From Thiotrichales bacterium (lineage in GTDB: Bacteria; Pseudomonadota; Gammaproteobacteria; Beggiatoales; Beggiatoaceae): a DNA stretch of 64,000 bases. Under the pieces are notes generated by a model. The model saw nothing but the letters and a program-made list of their open reading frames with translations. It ran no database searches and was not told the DNA's origin. Position 1 is the stretch's first letter. Each line of letters starts with the position of its first letter. This document shows positions 37,651-47,935 of the stretch, in pieces. The stretch spans positions 41,980-105,979 of the forward strand of contig JADGEH010000002.1 of the NCBI GenBank assembly GCA_016744475.1, given 5' to 3'. Both the position numbers and the translations under genes were made by a program.

Positions 37651-37847
37651 TTAGCCCCAACGGGGCGGCATTCCTATAGCCCAGGGCAACGCCCTGGGTT
37701 TGCTCGATGATAGCCACCCAGCCCTGAAAGGGCGCAATACAATGCGGCATGGCGTTTTATGTCGCCCTTTCAGGGCTAAATTTCTTCTATCCGTTTAACC
37801 TAGGGCGTTGCCCTAGGCTATAGAGATGACGCCCCTTTGGGGCTTCA
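37651..37847 (-). repeat. Composite REP-like palindrome array, copy 2 (inverted)
   Basis: The reverse complement has the same succession of palindromes as 14107-14300: GCCCCAAAGGGGC, CCTAGGGCAACGCCCTAGG, AGCCCTGAAAGGGCG/CGCCCTTTCAGGGCT, CCCAGGGCGTTGCCCTGGG, GCCCCGTTGGGGC. It lies between a type B and a type A element. Confidence 0.85.
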
Positions 37848-37850
37848 TTA

Positions 37851-38007
37851 GACTTGTCCGGGTTTAAACGTCGTAGCGAAAAGCAGCGGGATTGAGTGGT
37901 TTTTTTCGTTCATTTGAGGCGAATAGTTATTCTATTTAACGAAAAAGAACGGAGAAAACCACCAATATCCGCTGTTTTGCAGTCGGTGTTTTAAACCCGG
38001 ACAAGTC
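37851..38007 (+). mobile_element. 159-bp repeat element, type A, copy 3
   Basis: GACTTGTCCGGGTTTAAACG to TTTAAACCCGGACAAGTC, with TA at each edge. Nearly identical to 29030-29186. It joins the REP-like array with only two or three bases between them. Confidence 0.85.
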
Positions 38008-38144
38008 TACTAAATGACCATGATGCGGCGCATGGGAACGAGGTAAACATCGTTTTTGGAAACGCGGGTGTTCTTTTGCGCCTCTTGCGCCGTTTGCGTT
38101 GTCTTTTAAGGGCTTAAAGCGGATGGCTTGAGTCGTATAAATTA

Positions 38145-38302
38145 GACTTGTTGCGAGGGGTCTTCATCGGCTGCAAAGGCGTGGGTTTTGGTCGGGTTTT
38201 TCGGTTTTTTAAGGCGAATAGCGGGCTATTTAACGAAAAAAAGCGGAAAACCTGACCAAAAGGGCGGATTTGCAGCCGATGATCCCGTTTTCGTATAGGC
38301 TC
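38145..38302 (+). mobile_element. Hybrid 159-bp repeat element, type B left end and type C right end
   Basis: The left end GACTTGTTGCGAGGGGTCTT is type B; the right end CCCGTTTTCGTATAGGCTC is type C. The shared core lies between (GGTTTTTTAAGGCGAATAGC; GGCTATTTAACGAAAAAAAG). TTA flanks both ends, and the right-hand TTA is the complement of the pyrG stop codon. Confidence 0.85.
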
Positions 38303-40075
<1,773 letters not shown>

Positions 40076-40078
40076 TTA

Positions 40079-40237
40079 GAGCCTATACGAAGATGGGGAA
40101 TCGAAGCGAAAATGCGCTATTTTGAGGCAGGTTTTTCGGTTTTTTAAGACGACATAGCGGGCGTGTGTTGATAAAAAGCGGAAAACCTGACCAAAAGGGC
40201 GGGTTTGCAGCCGATTATCCCGTTTTCGTATAGGCTC
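40079..40237 (-). mobile_element. 159-bp repeat element, type C, copy 2
   Basis: GAGCCTATACGAAGATGGGG to CCCGTTTTCGTATAGGCTC, flanked by TTA on both sides. It has the opposite orientation to the copy at 33257. It sits between pyrG and the divergent oxidoreductase gene and so shortens the promoter region of each. Confidence 0.85.
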
Positions 40238-40386
40238 TTAGGCCGATGTCGTAAAGCCTTTTTCCCTCATCTCCCGATGCTTACTTTCAGCTATCAAGCT
40301 ATGGCATACTCCAATCATCCATACAAACACAGGATCATTGGCAGCAAAGCCGCTATTTTACTGCCAAGGACTAAGGAGACCAAAGG

Positions 40387-42084
40387 ATGACTCAAATTCT
40401 CACTCGCGCCGCTTATGCCAAAGCAGGCACTGCATTAAACTTCAAAACCGGTACCTGGCGTGTACAAAAACCCCTGCACATGCACAGCCCAGCGCCTTGT
40501 CATCACGTCTGCCCCGCAGGAGAAGATGCACAAGCCTATATCGCTCAAGTGCAAGCGGGCAACATGAAAGCCGCTTGGGAGACCTTAGTCAGCGCCAACC
40601 CCATGCCCGCCATTACCGGGCGCGTCTGCCCCCATCCTTGCGAATCCGCCTGCAATCGCCAGCATCTTGACCAACCCATCGCCATTCACGCCATCGAACG
40701 CTTTCTAGGCGATGAAGCAATAGACAAAAACTGGGCCTATCCCGTCTCAGCACCCGCTGCGGATGCGCCAGAAATAGTCATCATTGGCGCAGGGCCCGGC
40801 GGCGTATCCGCTGCTTACCATCTTCTACGCCACGGCTACCGCGTCACTATTTTAGATGAAAACAGCGAATCAGGCGGCACCCTACGCACCGCCCTGCCGC
40901 CCTACCGTTTGCCGCGTGCCACACTGGATGCAGAACTATCGCGCATTCTTACTTTAGAAGGCATCACCTTCAAACCGCGCAGCAAATTAGGCCGCGATGT
41001 CAGTCTTAAAGAACTACAACACCAATACGCTGCCGTGTTTCTCGCACCCGGCGCACAACGCCCACAAGAATGGAGCGTCGATGGCGTCACCCCCAGCGAC
41101 TTACACGCAGGACTTGATTTAATCAAAGAATGGATCAGCATCGGCTCCGTGCCCACGCCCAATAGCGTCGCCATCGTCGGTGCAGGCAACACCGCCGTAG
41201 ACATGGCGCGAGTCATGAAACGCGCAGGCGTGCCCGCCGTCCACATCATCTCCCACAAACCCATCCCCAAACCCGGCATTCCGCCGGAAGAAGCCATGCC
41301 CGCCATTCCTCGTGAAGTCGAAGAAGCCCTAGAAGAAGGCGTACACATCCACGAATATCGCGGCATTCGCCGTTTAATTTTACGCGGCAGCAAAGTCGTC
41401 GGTCTTGAACTCATTCACATGAAAAAGCTCATGCAACCCGGCGGTCGCCTCAAGCGCGTCGCTTTTGCAGGCACCGAAACCCTTCTCAACGTCGATCAAG
41501 TCATTCCCGCCGTCGGACAAGTGCTCAACCCCTTTGGCATGGAATCCATCATTGGTAACGACTGGGCTTTTACGGTTGATCACTGGGGACAAGTCAACGG
41601 ACACGAAGGCGTATTCGCCGGAGGCGATGCACGCAAAGGCACAGGCGGCACCGTCACTGCCGCCGTCGGAGACGGTCGCCGCGCCGCACAAGCCATTGAC
41701 GCTTGGCTTAAGCAACAGACTCTCGCTGCTGAAGAAGAGCAAACACCCACGAGCTTTGAACAACTCAACTTGCATTACTACGCCACCGCCCCCCGTGTAC
41801 AAGAACCCTCATTGCCCGTTGCAGAACGCACCGATGATGCAGAAATCACCCGCAGTTTAAGCGCCCCGCTGATCAGCCACGAAAGCCAACGCTGTTTTTC
41901 CTGCGGCAACTGCCTAGCCTGCGATAACTGCTGGACGCTATGCCCCGACTCCGCCGTGTTGAAAACCAAAGACCTTGCCACCGATGGCTCGCATTACGTG
42001 TTCGACTACGACTACTGCAAAGGCTGCGGACTCTGCGCCTACGAATGCCCCTGTGGGTATATAGAAATGAAGGAAGATTTGTAA
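40387..42084 (+). CDS. GltD-like FAD/NAD(P) oxidoreductase with C-terminal 2[4Fe-4S] domain
   Basis: It has 565 residues. The N-terminal Fe-S domain has Cys38, 42, 81, 85 and 89 (CHHVCPAGED; CPHPCESACN), as in the glutamate synthase small subunit. An FAD site (IIGAGPGGVSAAYHLL, about 132-147) and an NAD(P) site (VAIVGAGNTAVDMARVM, about 262-278) follow. The C-terminus adds a ferredoxin domain, CFSCGNCLACDNCWTLCP and CKGCGLCAYECPCG. It would move electrons between NAD(P)H and a ferredoxin or a 2-oxoacid oxidoreductase; relatives include NfnB, KorC-like and DsrL-like proteins. None of these partners is near, so the role is not fixed. RBS AAGGAG. Confidence 0.85.
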   Translation: MTQILTRAAYAKAGTALNFKTGTWRVQKPLHMHSPAPCHHVCPAGEDAQAYIAQVQAGNMKAAWETLVSANPMPAITGRVCPHPCESACNRQHLDQPIAIHAIERFLGDEAIDKNWAYPVSAPAADAPEIVIIGAGPGGVSAAYHLLRHGYRVTILDENSESGGTLRTALPPYRLPRATLDAELSRILTLEGITFKPRSKLGRDVSLKELQHQYAAVFLAPGAQRPQEWSVDGVTPSDLHAGLDLIKEWISIGSVPTPNSVAIVGAGNTAVDMARVMKRAGVPAVHIISHKPIPKPGIPPEEAMPAIPREVEEALEEGVHIHEYRGIRRLILRGSKVVGLELIHMKKLMQPGGRLKRVAFAGTETLLNVDQVIPAVGQVLNPFGMESIIGNDWAFTVDHWGQVNGHEGVFAGGDARKGTGGTVTAAVGDGRRAAQAIDAWLKQQTLAAEEEQTPTSFEQLNLHYYATAPRVQEPSLPVAERTDDAEITRSLSAPLISHESQRCFSCGNCLACDNCWTLCPDSAVLKTKDLATDGSHYVFDYDYCKGCGLCAYECPCGYIEMKEDL

Positions 42085-42147
42085 ATTTTGCGGGTAACGC
42101 CGAACATGCGGGCATCCTGTCCGCATTGATGGCGGATGGGTTTTTCT

Positions 42148-42229
42148 CATCCTTTTCTCGCGCGAGCGTTTTACGCTGCATGAGTGATTTCGCGCTCTGC
42201 GCGGTGGGCGCAGAGCGCTGGCACGAGGA
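42148..42229. repeat. Direct repeat left of the RelE cassette
   Basis: TCATCCTTTTCTCGCGCGAG to CGCAGAGCGCTGGCACGAGG. About 80 bases repeated with few changes at 43308-43414, on the other side of the membrane protein/RelE pair. Contains the hairpin GCGCTCTGCGCGGTGGGCGC (continuing AGAGCGC). Confidence 0.8.
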
Positions 42230-42311
42230 AAAGACGCGCCGTCATCCTCCTTACGATTTTTTAGAACAGGCGCTACAAAGCAGAGCTTAAGTAGCGAAAA
42301 AAGGTAACATT

Positions 42312-42866
42312 ATGCGTCAAGATACATTAAACACGCCTAATTATTGGCAATTCAGTTTGATTTATTTATTGTCTGATAGAACTCAATTGCTGGGTATATT
42401 TTCTTTTTTCAAAGGAATACCCACTGAGTTGAATGAAGATGAGTTGCGTTATGTCATTAGACTGACTGAAGATTCTGTGGAATATCAAACAGAATCTTCT
42501 CGAATTTATCACGCTACTGTCATGTTATTCATGACATTTCTATTTTCTATTCACTTTGTATTGAGTGCTAATACTCTATTAGTATTATTTGGTGTGTTTT
42601 TATTTTTTATATCCATGTATTTTAATTCATTTTTAAATCGAAATTTTTATCTCATTAATCGTTCTAAAAACTGTCGCGCTGAACTCAATGTAGTTAAGCG
42701 TCAGTACCAGTTAGATGAGGAGGAGGGCATAGAGGATAGTTATCATGAATGTGAGTATGAAGATTTAGTAGACAGTTTAGATGCTATTGAAGCTAAGCGA
42801 GACATTAAGGAAGGTAAGGATTCAATCGTTAAATGGGAAGATTTAAAGAGGGAGCTTGAACTTTAA
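42312..42866 (+). CDS. Membrane protein with antitoxin-like tail, upstream of RelE
   Basis: It has 184 residues. Residues 1-62 are mainly soluble (hydrophobic patch 15-35). Two membrane helices lie at about 66-86 (YHATVMLFMTFLFSIHFVLS) and 88-106 (TLLVLFGVFLFFISMYF). An acidic cytoplasmic part ends in YEDLVDSLDAIEAKRDIKEG, then KDSIVKWEDLKRELEL. That ending is very like the C-terminus of RelB/Phd-type antitoxins (LDAxEA...I.WE.VK.ELGL). It overlaps the RelE gene by one base, so it occupies the antitoxin place. There is no DNA-binding domain. It has the same plan as the protein at 24003-24500. Confidence 0.65.
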   Translation: MRQDTLNTPNYWQFSLIYLLSDRTQLLGIFSFFKGIPTELNEDELRYVIRLTEDSVEYQTESSRIYHATVMLFMTFLFSIHFVLSANTLLVLFGVFLFFISMYFNSFLNRNFYLINRSKNCRAELNVVKRQYQLDEEEGIEDSYHECEYEDLVDSLDAIEAKRDIKEGKDSIVKWEDLKRELEL

Positions 42867-43126
42867 TGAGTTATACGATTGAATGGAGCAATAAAGCTAA
42901 AAAATCTTTGCGCAAGCTGCCACCAAATATTCAAAATCGTATTAAAGAAGCTGTTGATAATTTAGCTAATGAGTCAAAACCATTGGGCTGCAAAAAGTTG
43001 GTTGGAAATACTTCATATCGCATTCGTGTAGGCAATTACCGCATCATTTATGATATTGAGGATGATGTTTTGATCATTACTATTATTAAAATTGGACATC
43101 GGAAAGATGTTTATGATAATCACTAA
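42866..43126 (+). CDS. relE: RelE/ParE-family toxin
   Basis: It has 86 residues, full length. The start YTIEWSNKAKKSLRKLPPNI and the end YRIRVGNYRIIYDIEDDVLI, KIGHRKDVYD, are typical of RelE mRNA interferases, including the conserved Arg in YRIRVGNYR and the terminal Tyr in RKDVY. It begins at the last base of the upstream stop, so translation is coupled. The upstream membrane protein is the candidate antitoxin. The pair is bracketed by direct repeats. Confidence 0.93.
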   Translation: MSYTIEWSNKAKKSLRKLPPNIQNRIKEAVDNLANESKPLGCKKLVGNTSYRIRVGNYRIIYDIEDDVLIITIIKIGHRKDVYDNH

Positions 43127-43307
43127 TAAGTTGAATGGGGTAGGCGGACAAAATCCCACCTCGTAATACCTTATTTAACTTTACCTTCGGTTAGTTCGGA
43201 TATAAGCCCGCGTAGGTCGCATAAGCGGTAGCGTCATGCGACATTTGAGGATTCTATAATGGCGGATGACGGCGCAAAAAAACGCGCCTTATCCGCCCTA
43301 CGCGAGA

Positions 43308-43414
43308 TCATCCTTTTCTCGTGCGAGCGTTCTACGCCGCATGAGTGATTTCGCGCTCTGAGCGGTGGGCGCAGAGCGCCCTCAACTCATGTCGCGCAGA
43401 GCGCTGGCACGAGG
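43308..43414. repeat. Direct repeat right of the RelE cassette
   Basis: Matches 42148-42229 (TCATCCTTTTCTCGTGCGAG; ATGAGTGATTTCGCGCTCTG; GCGGTGGGCGCAGAGCGC), with a second CGCAGAGCGCTGGCACGAGG added after a 25-base insertion. Confidence 0.8.
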
Positions 43415-43504
43415 GAAACAATATCACGAGCAGCTTTTGCCCTCCCTACTTGGTTATACTGTCTGGTTTTATTAAATTCTCATTCCTAAGCGTGTACCAC
43501 AATA

Positions 43505-43663
43505 GACTTGTTGCGAGGAGTCGGCATCGTAGCGAAAAGGTGTGGTTTTGAGGCGGTTTTTTCGGTTTTTTGAGGCGAATAGCGGGCTATTGAACGAGAA
43601 AAAGCGGAAAAACAGGCCAAAATCCACGCCTTTGCAGTCGATGGATACCCCTTGCAACAAGTC
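43505..43663 (+). mobile_element. 159-bp repeat element, type B, full copy
   Basis: GACTTGTTGCGAGGAGTCGG to CCCCTTGCAACAAGTC with TA at both edges. The core is GGTTTTTTCGGTTTTTTGAG, GCGAATAGCGGGCTATTGAA. It lies 23 bases before the desaturase start. Confidence 0.85.
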
Positions 43664-43686
43664 TAATCAATAACACAGGTTGAATT

Positions 43687-44811
43687 ATGACAATTGATTA
43701 TGCGGCAGTTGATAAAAAACAACTGGCTATAGATATTGATGAAGTGAGAGCGAGTATCGGGCCTCCCACCGTCGAAGACCTCCAACATCTGAAAAAAATG
43801 CAACTGTGGGGCAGGCTTTGTGCCCTGATAGGTTATGCCACGGCTTGGATAATACCCTTTAATCCTATCTCGGCATTGCTCATCAGTACGGCTAACGTGG
43901 GGCGTTGGGCGAATGTTACCCATCCTATTTTACATGGTGCTTACGATAAAGTGCCGGGTGCGCCAAAACACTATACTCGCAAAGGTTTTGCTAAAGGCTG
44001 GCGACGTATGATTGATTGGCTGGATTGGATTTACCCAGAGGCTTGGGAAGTGGAACATAATCATATGCACCACTATCATCTGGGAGAAAAAGATGATCCC
44101 GACAATATTGAACACAATATGGAATGGTTGCGAAACTCCAATATGCCCATGTGGTTACGTTATAGCATTGTGATCTTTTTTGCGGGTATCTGGAAGGCCG
44201 CTTATTATGCGCCCAACACTTTGAAAATATTGGGTAATGTAGAACGACGCAAGCAGGGTTTACCAGAAAACGAGACTTTTATCCGTGCTGAAGCCTGGAA
44301 CCCTTTGACTAAAGATGGGGCTAATTTGTGGTTTAAGTTTTATCTACCTTATTTTGTATTCCGCTTTATATTTCTTCCGGCCTTGTTCCTGCCTCTTGGT
44401 GTGGATGCGGCGATGAATGTTTTATATACGTCTATATTGGCTGAGGTATTGACTAATTTACATTCTTTTCTCGTTATTATCCCCAATCATTCAGCCGATG
44501 ATATTTATCGCTTTGAAGAACCCATCAGTAGCAAAGGGGAGTTTTATTTAAGGCAGATTATTGGAAGTGTGAATTATAAAACGGGTTCTAATTTAATTGA
44601 TTTTTCTCATGGTTGGTTAAATTATCAAATCGAGCATCATTTGTTTCCCTTCTTGCCCTTAAGCCAATACCAGAAAATGCAACCTTATGTGCAGAAAGTC
44701 TGTGAAAAGCATAATCTGCCCTATCGACAACATAGTGTCTTTAAACGCTTATTGATGTCTTTAGATTTAATGGTGGGTAAAACCAGTTTGTTATTAATTG
44801 AGAAGGCATAA
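43687..44811 (+). CDS. Membrane fatty acid desaturase
   Basis: It has 374 residues. Three histidine boxes that bind the di-iron centre are present: HPILH (79-83), HNHMHHYH (124-131) and QIEHHLFP (about 315-322). Four hydrophobic segments surround them. The third box with Gln before IEHH is the front-end (cytochrome b5-type) desaturase form, although no b5 domain is attached. It would introduce double bonds in membrane lipid acyl chains, with electrons from an outside ferredoxin. The ribosome site is AGG before TTGAATT. It stands alone between repeats. Confidence 0.9.
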   Translation: MTIDYAAVDKKQLAIDIDEVRASIGPPTVEDLQHLKKMQLWGRLCALIGYATAWIIPFNPISALLISTANVGRWANVTHPILHGAYDKVPGAPKHYTRKGFAKGWRRMIDWLDWIYPEAWEVEHNHMHHYHLGEKDDPDNIEHNMEWLRNSNMPMWLRYSIVIFFAGIWKAAYYAPNTLKILGNVERRKQGLPENETFIRAEAWNPLTKDGANLWFKFYLPYFVFRFIFLPALFLPLGVDAAMNVLYTSILAEVLTNLHSFLVIIPNHSADDIYRFEEPISSKGEFYLRQIIGSVNYKTGSNLIDFSHGWLNYQIEHHLFPFLPLSQYQKMQPYVQKVCEKHNLPYRQHSVFKRLLMSLDLMVGKTSLLLIEKA

Positions 44812-45503
44812 TCGATCTATTCTCGAATAGATGCCTATGTAAAGTAGGGTGTGGTGAGACACGAGCCGCATTGTTTCCAATAAATGTTCATTATTGAGGC
44901 GCTTCGCTATCGCTCAGCACATCCTATAAACTCGTCATACCTTAAATAACATTGTTTAACATCGGGTTTTATCCATTATCAAGATATTTCAATGGCCTTC
45001 AAAGGGTGGGCACGCCGTGGTGAATGCAAATTCTTTTTCAACATCACGAACAGCTTTTGCCACCGACTTGGGCAACAACAGCATCTCCCCACAACACATC
45101 GAGCACAAGATGTCGTTTCATGCGATTAAAAAACCCTAGTGCTAGGCTTTACATGGATTCTGACTCTCATGCCTTTCATTGAGTAGGCTTAAATCCACCG
45201 CTCATCGACTGGAATAGCCACTAAACTTTTTAATATCTATGATCTAAAACATTTTGCCAAATGTCTCATTGCGCATTTAATCACTCACTTAACGCATACG
45301 GCGTGAGGTGAACAAAAATATCCAATTTTTCCCACGTTATGTACATTCAACTGTGGATCCATGGCAGTTTTTGGGTGCTTAAATCTGTCGTTAAGCACGC
45401 TGTGAACCTTTGCGTAACGTCAATTAGTGAATATCATCATGCACCCACGGATGGGGCAATTTTTTCAAAATAATGCCTCGCGGCTGATCAGGAATGTTTA
45501 AGT
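44812..45503. other. Long gene-poor region upstream of the MBOAT operon
   Basis: About 690 bases. Apart from the doubtful fragment at 44995 there is no coding pattern and none of the repeat families found elsewhere in the window. Since the next five genes are packed without gaps, their promoter must lie here; no motif was recognised. Confidence 0.5.
44995..45123 (-). pseudogene. Possible fragment of a Fur-like zinc/iron regulator
   Basis: A short minus-strand frame reads NDILCSMCCGEMLLLPKSVA, then KAVRDVEKEFAFTTACPPFE, GH, stop. A CxxC before ...LP.SVA.A..D.E.EF.F resembles the middle part of Fur-family proteins (HLICxxCG...). There is no start, and a stop precedes it. It could be a gene relic or chance. 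The rest of 44812-45503 shows no other gene. Confidence 0.25.
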
Positions 45504-46931
45504 ATGTTATTTAATTCGGGTGAGTTTTTTTTCTTTTTTTTATGCATTTACATTCTGTATTTGATACCTCATCTACGTTGGCAAAACGGGTTGTTATTGG
45601 TCGCTAGCTACTTTTTTTATGCTTCTTGGGAACCCCGCTTTTTAGCTTTAATCGTGGCTTCCACATTAATTGATTACACGTCTGCCATTAAAGTCGAAAA
45701 TAGCTTAGCGCAAGGACATCAGCGCCAAGCTAAATTTTGGGTCATGGTCAGTATTGCTAGTAATCTCAGCATTCTTGGCTTTTTTAAATATTATAATTTT
45801 TTTATTGAAAATTTTATCTTGCTCTTTAAGGGTTTAGGCGTTGATTTACCGCCGATGACTTTGCATATCATATTGCCCATTGGTATTTCTTATTACACCT
45901 TCCAAAGTATGAGCTACACCATTGATGTCTATCGTGGTCAGCAAAAAGCCTGTCGTCATTTACCCAATTTTGCTTTATACATCTCCTTTTTCCCACAGTT
46001 GATGGCAGGCCCTATTGAACGTGCCCGTAAACTCTTGCCACAATTAGAAAAACCACGAAAGTTATCGGTTCAATATATTCATGAAGGGGGCTGGTTGATA
46101 TTATGGGGCGTGTTTAAGAAGGTCTATATTGCAGACAATCTTGCCCCGTATACGAATTGGATATTTTTTCAAGGCGGTGCGGTCACTGCGATGGATGTGT
46201 ATTTCGGTGTCTTGGCCTTTTCATTTCAACTGTACTGTGATTTTTCTGGTTATTCTGATATTGCGCGTGGCTTGGCGCGTTTATTTGGGGTGGAAATTCG
46301 CCGTAACTTTAACCGTCCTTTCTTTTCAAGCAATGTTGCGATTTTTTGGCAACGTTGGCATATGACCTTATCGAATTGGTTTCGTGATTATGTGTATGGC
46401 CCTATTCGTAAAAAGATTCCGGATCGTCGTCTACATAAACTGACTTTGTTACCTACCATGGCTTTAGTCGGTTTATGGCATGGTGCGGCTTGGAAATATG
46501 TGGTGTTTGGTGCCTTATGGGGTTGTACCTTAATCGTGTATCGCAGCATTCAGTCTCACTGTGTGACATTTAGTCGGATTAATCCGGTGACTTTTTACCT
46601 CACTAAAATCGGTGGAGTCATACTGACGCATCATATCTGGCTATTTTTCATGATTATTTTTGCCTCACGAGATCTCACGTATGGCTGGCATTTATGGCAG
46701 TTGCTGTTTCAATTCAATGGGCCTATTTATCATCCCAATGATATTTGGACGGTGCTGTATTACGCTTCTCCGCTGGTGGTGATGCAAATTTTTCAAGCTT
46801 GGAAAGATGATCACAACGTGGTGTGGCGTTTGCCGTTAGTGCTGCGTGTCATGCTCTATACGTTGTTGTTGGCTTTGCTGTGGTTCGATGGTGCCAGACA
46901 GGCACAACAATTTATTTATTTCCAATTTTAA
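45504..46931 (+). CDS. MBOAT-family O-acyltransferase
   Basis: Integral membrane acyltransferase of the AlgI/DltB/PatA class that hands an acyl group across the membrane, usually to an extracytoplasmic polysaccharide. It has 475 residues and about ten helices. Motifs: LLLVASYFFYASWEPRF, FFPQLMAGPIERARKLLPQ, DFSGYSDIARGLARLFGV, NFNRPFFSSNVAIFWQRWH, and the catalytic His of LVGLWHGAAWKYVVFG. It starts a block whose genes overlap: its stop shares a base with the E1alpha start. The combination with a 2-oxoacid dehydrogenase suggests that its acyl donor is made by the following gene products. Confidence 0.93.
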   Translation: MLFNSGEFFFFFLCIYILYLIPHLRWQNGLLLVASYFFYASWEPRFLALIVASTLIDYTSAIKVENSLAQGHQRQAKFWVMVSIASNLSILGFFKYYNFFIENFILLFKGLGVDLPPMTLHIILPIGISYYTFQSMSYTIDVYRGQQKACRHLPNFALYISFFPQLMAGPIERARKLLPQLEKPRKLSVQYIHEGGWLILWGVFKKVYIADNLAPYTNWIFFQGGAVTAMDVYFGVLAFSFQLYCDFSGYSDIARGLARLFGVEIRRNFNRPFFSSNVAIFWQRWHMTLSNWFRDYVYGPIRKKIPDRRLHKLTLLPTMALVGLWHGAAWKYVVFGALWGCTLIVYRSIQSHCVTFSRINPVTFYLTKIGGVILTHHIWLFFMIIFASRDLTYGWHLWQLLFQFNGPIYHPNDIWTVLYYASPLVVMQIFQAWKDDHNVVWRLPLVLRVMLYTLLLALLWFDGARQAQQFIYFQF

Positions 46932-47935
46932 TGACTTTAATGAACATGTCCCTTCAAGTACGACAACGACATCTGGAAATCATGCTGTATGCACGTCAAG
47001 TGGAACAGCAGATAACCACACTGTATCGCCAAGGCCGGATCAGCGGCAGCGCTTATTTAGGACGTGGACAGGAAGCCTTTAGTGCGGCTGCGGGTGTGCA
47101 ATTACAGTCGGGTGACATATTGGCACCTTTAACCCGTGATTGTGCAGCGCGTATTGCTTTTGGTGAGAGCTTAACTGAGATTTTCCGCACGTATTTAGGA
47201 AAAGCTACGGGGATCATGCGTGGTCGTGATGGCAATACACACCGTGGCCACATTCGCACAGGCATTTTGCCCATGATTAGTCATCTTGGTGGCATGATTG
47301 CGCCTGTAGCAGGCATACTGCTCAGTCGTCGTTTGCAAGGGCAGGACAAGCTGGCTAACGGGGACTTGCATATCGGTATGGCTTCTATTGGTGATGGCGG
47401 TATGAGCACGGGTGCTCTGCATGAAGGACTCAATGCTGCCGCCGTTCTGCATCTGCCCTTAGTCTTATTGGTCAGTGATAATCACTATGCTTACTCCACG
47501 CCTAGCACCCATAATTATGCTTGCCAACATTTAGCCGACCGCGCTGTCGGTTATGGTATTCAAAGCCATCAATGCGATGGTAATGACAGTGATGCTTGTT
47601 TGCATACCTTGTACCTGGCTGTTCAGGCGGCACGTCAGGGACAAGGGTCGCAAATGGTGGTAGCCAGCATAGACCGCTTGTGCGGACATAGTGAGCATGA
47701 TGATGCTCGCTATATTCCTCCTTCTGTGCAAGAAACCAGGAAAGATTGTGTGGAACTCCGCTTGGAACAGCTTCAGCTCTCAGGCGACTTTAGCGCGTCT
47801 GAATTGAGCGCATTACAACAGCGGATAGACAACGACATTCAGCAAACATTACAACAAGTGAGCAAAGAACCTGAACCCGATGCGCAACAGACCCAATGGC
47901 AAGCTTTATCTCATCCTGAACAATTGTGGCAATGA
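46931..47935 (+). CDS. 2-oxoacid dehydrogenase E1 alpha subunit
   Basis: Thiamine-diphosphate enzyme, alpha chain of the heterotetrameric type (PdhA, AcoA or BkdA). It has 334 residues. The ThDP motif GDG...N is seen in SIGDGGMSTGALHEGLNAAA to VLLVSDNHYAYSTP. Other family motifs are YLGRGQEAFSAAAG, RDGNTHRGH and the phosphorylation-loop-like CGHSEHDDARY. With E1beta it decarboxylates a 2-oxo acid and acylates the E2 lipoyl group. The start overlaps the MBOAT stop by one base; the frame further upstream is inside that gene. Pyruvate, branched-chain acids and acetoin are all possible substrates. Confidence 0.9.
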   Translation: MTLMNMSLQVRQRHLEIMLYARQVEQQITTLYRQGRISGSAYLGRGQEAFSAAAGVQLQSGDILAPLTRDCAARIAFGESLTEIFRTYLGKATGIMRGRDGNTHRGHIRTGILPMISHLGGMIAPVAGILLSRRLQGQDKLANGDLHIGMASIGDGGMSTGALHEGLNAAAVLHLPLVLLVSDNHYAYSTPSTHNYACQHLADRAVGYGIQSHQCDGNDSDACLHTLYLAVQAARQGQGSQMVVASIDRLCGHSEHDDARYIPPSVQETRKDCVELRLEQLQLSGDFSASELSALQQRIDNDIQQTLQQVSKEPEPDAQQTQWQALSHPEQLWQ

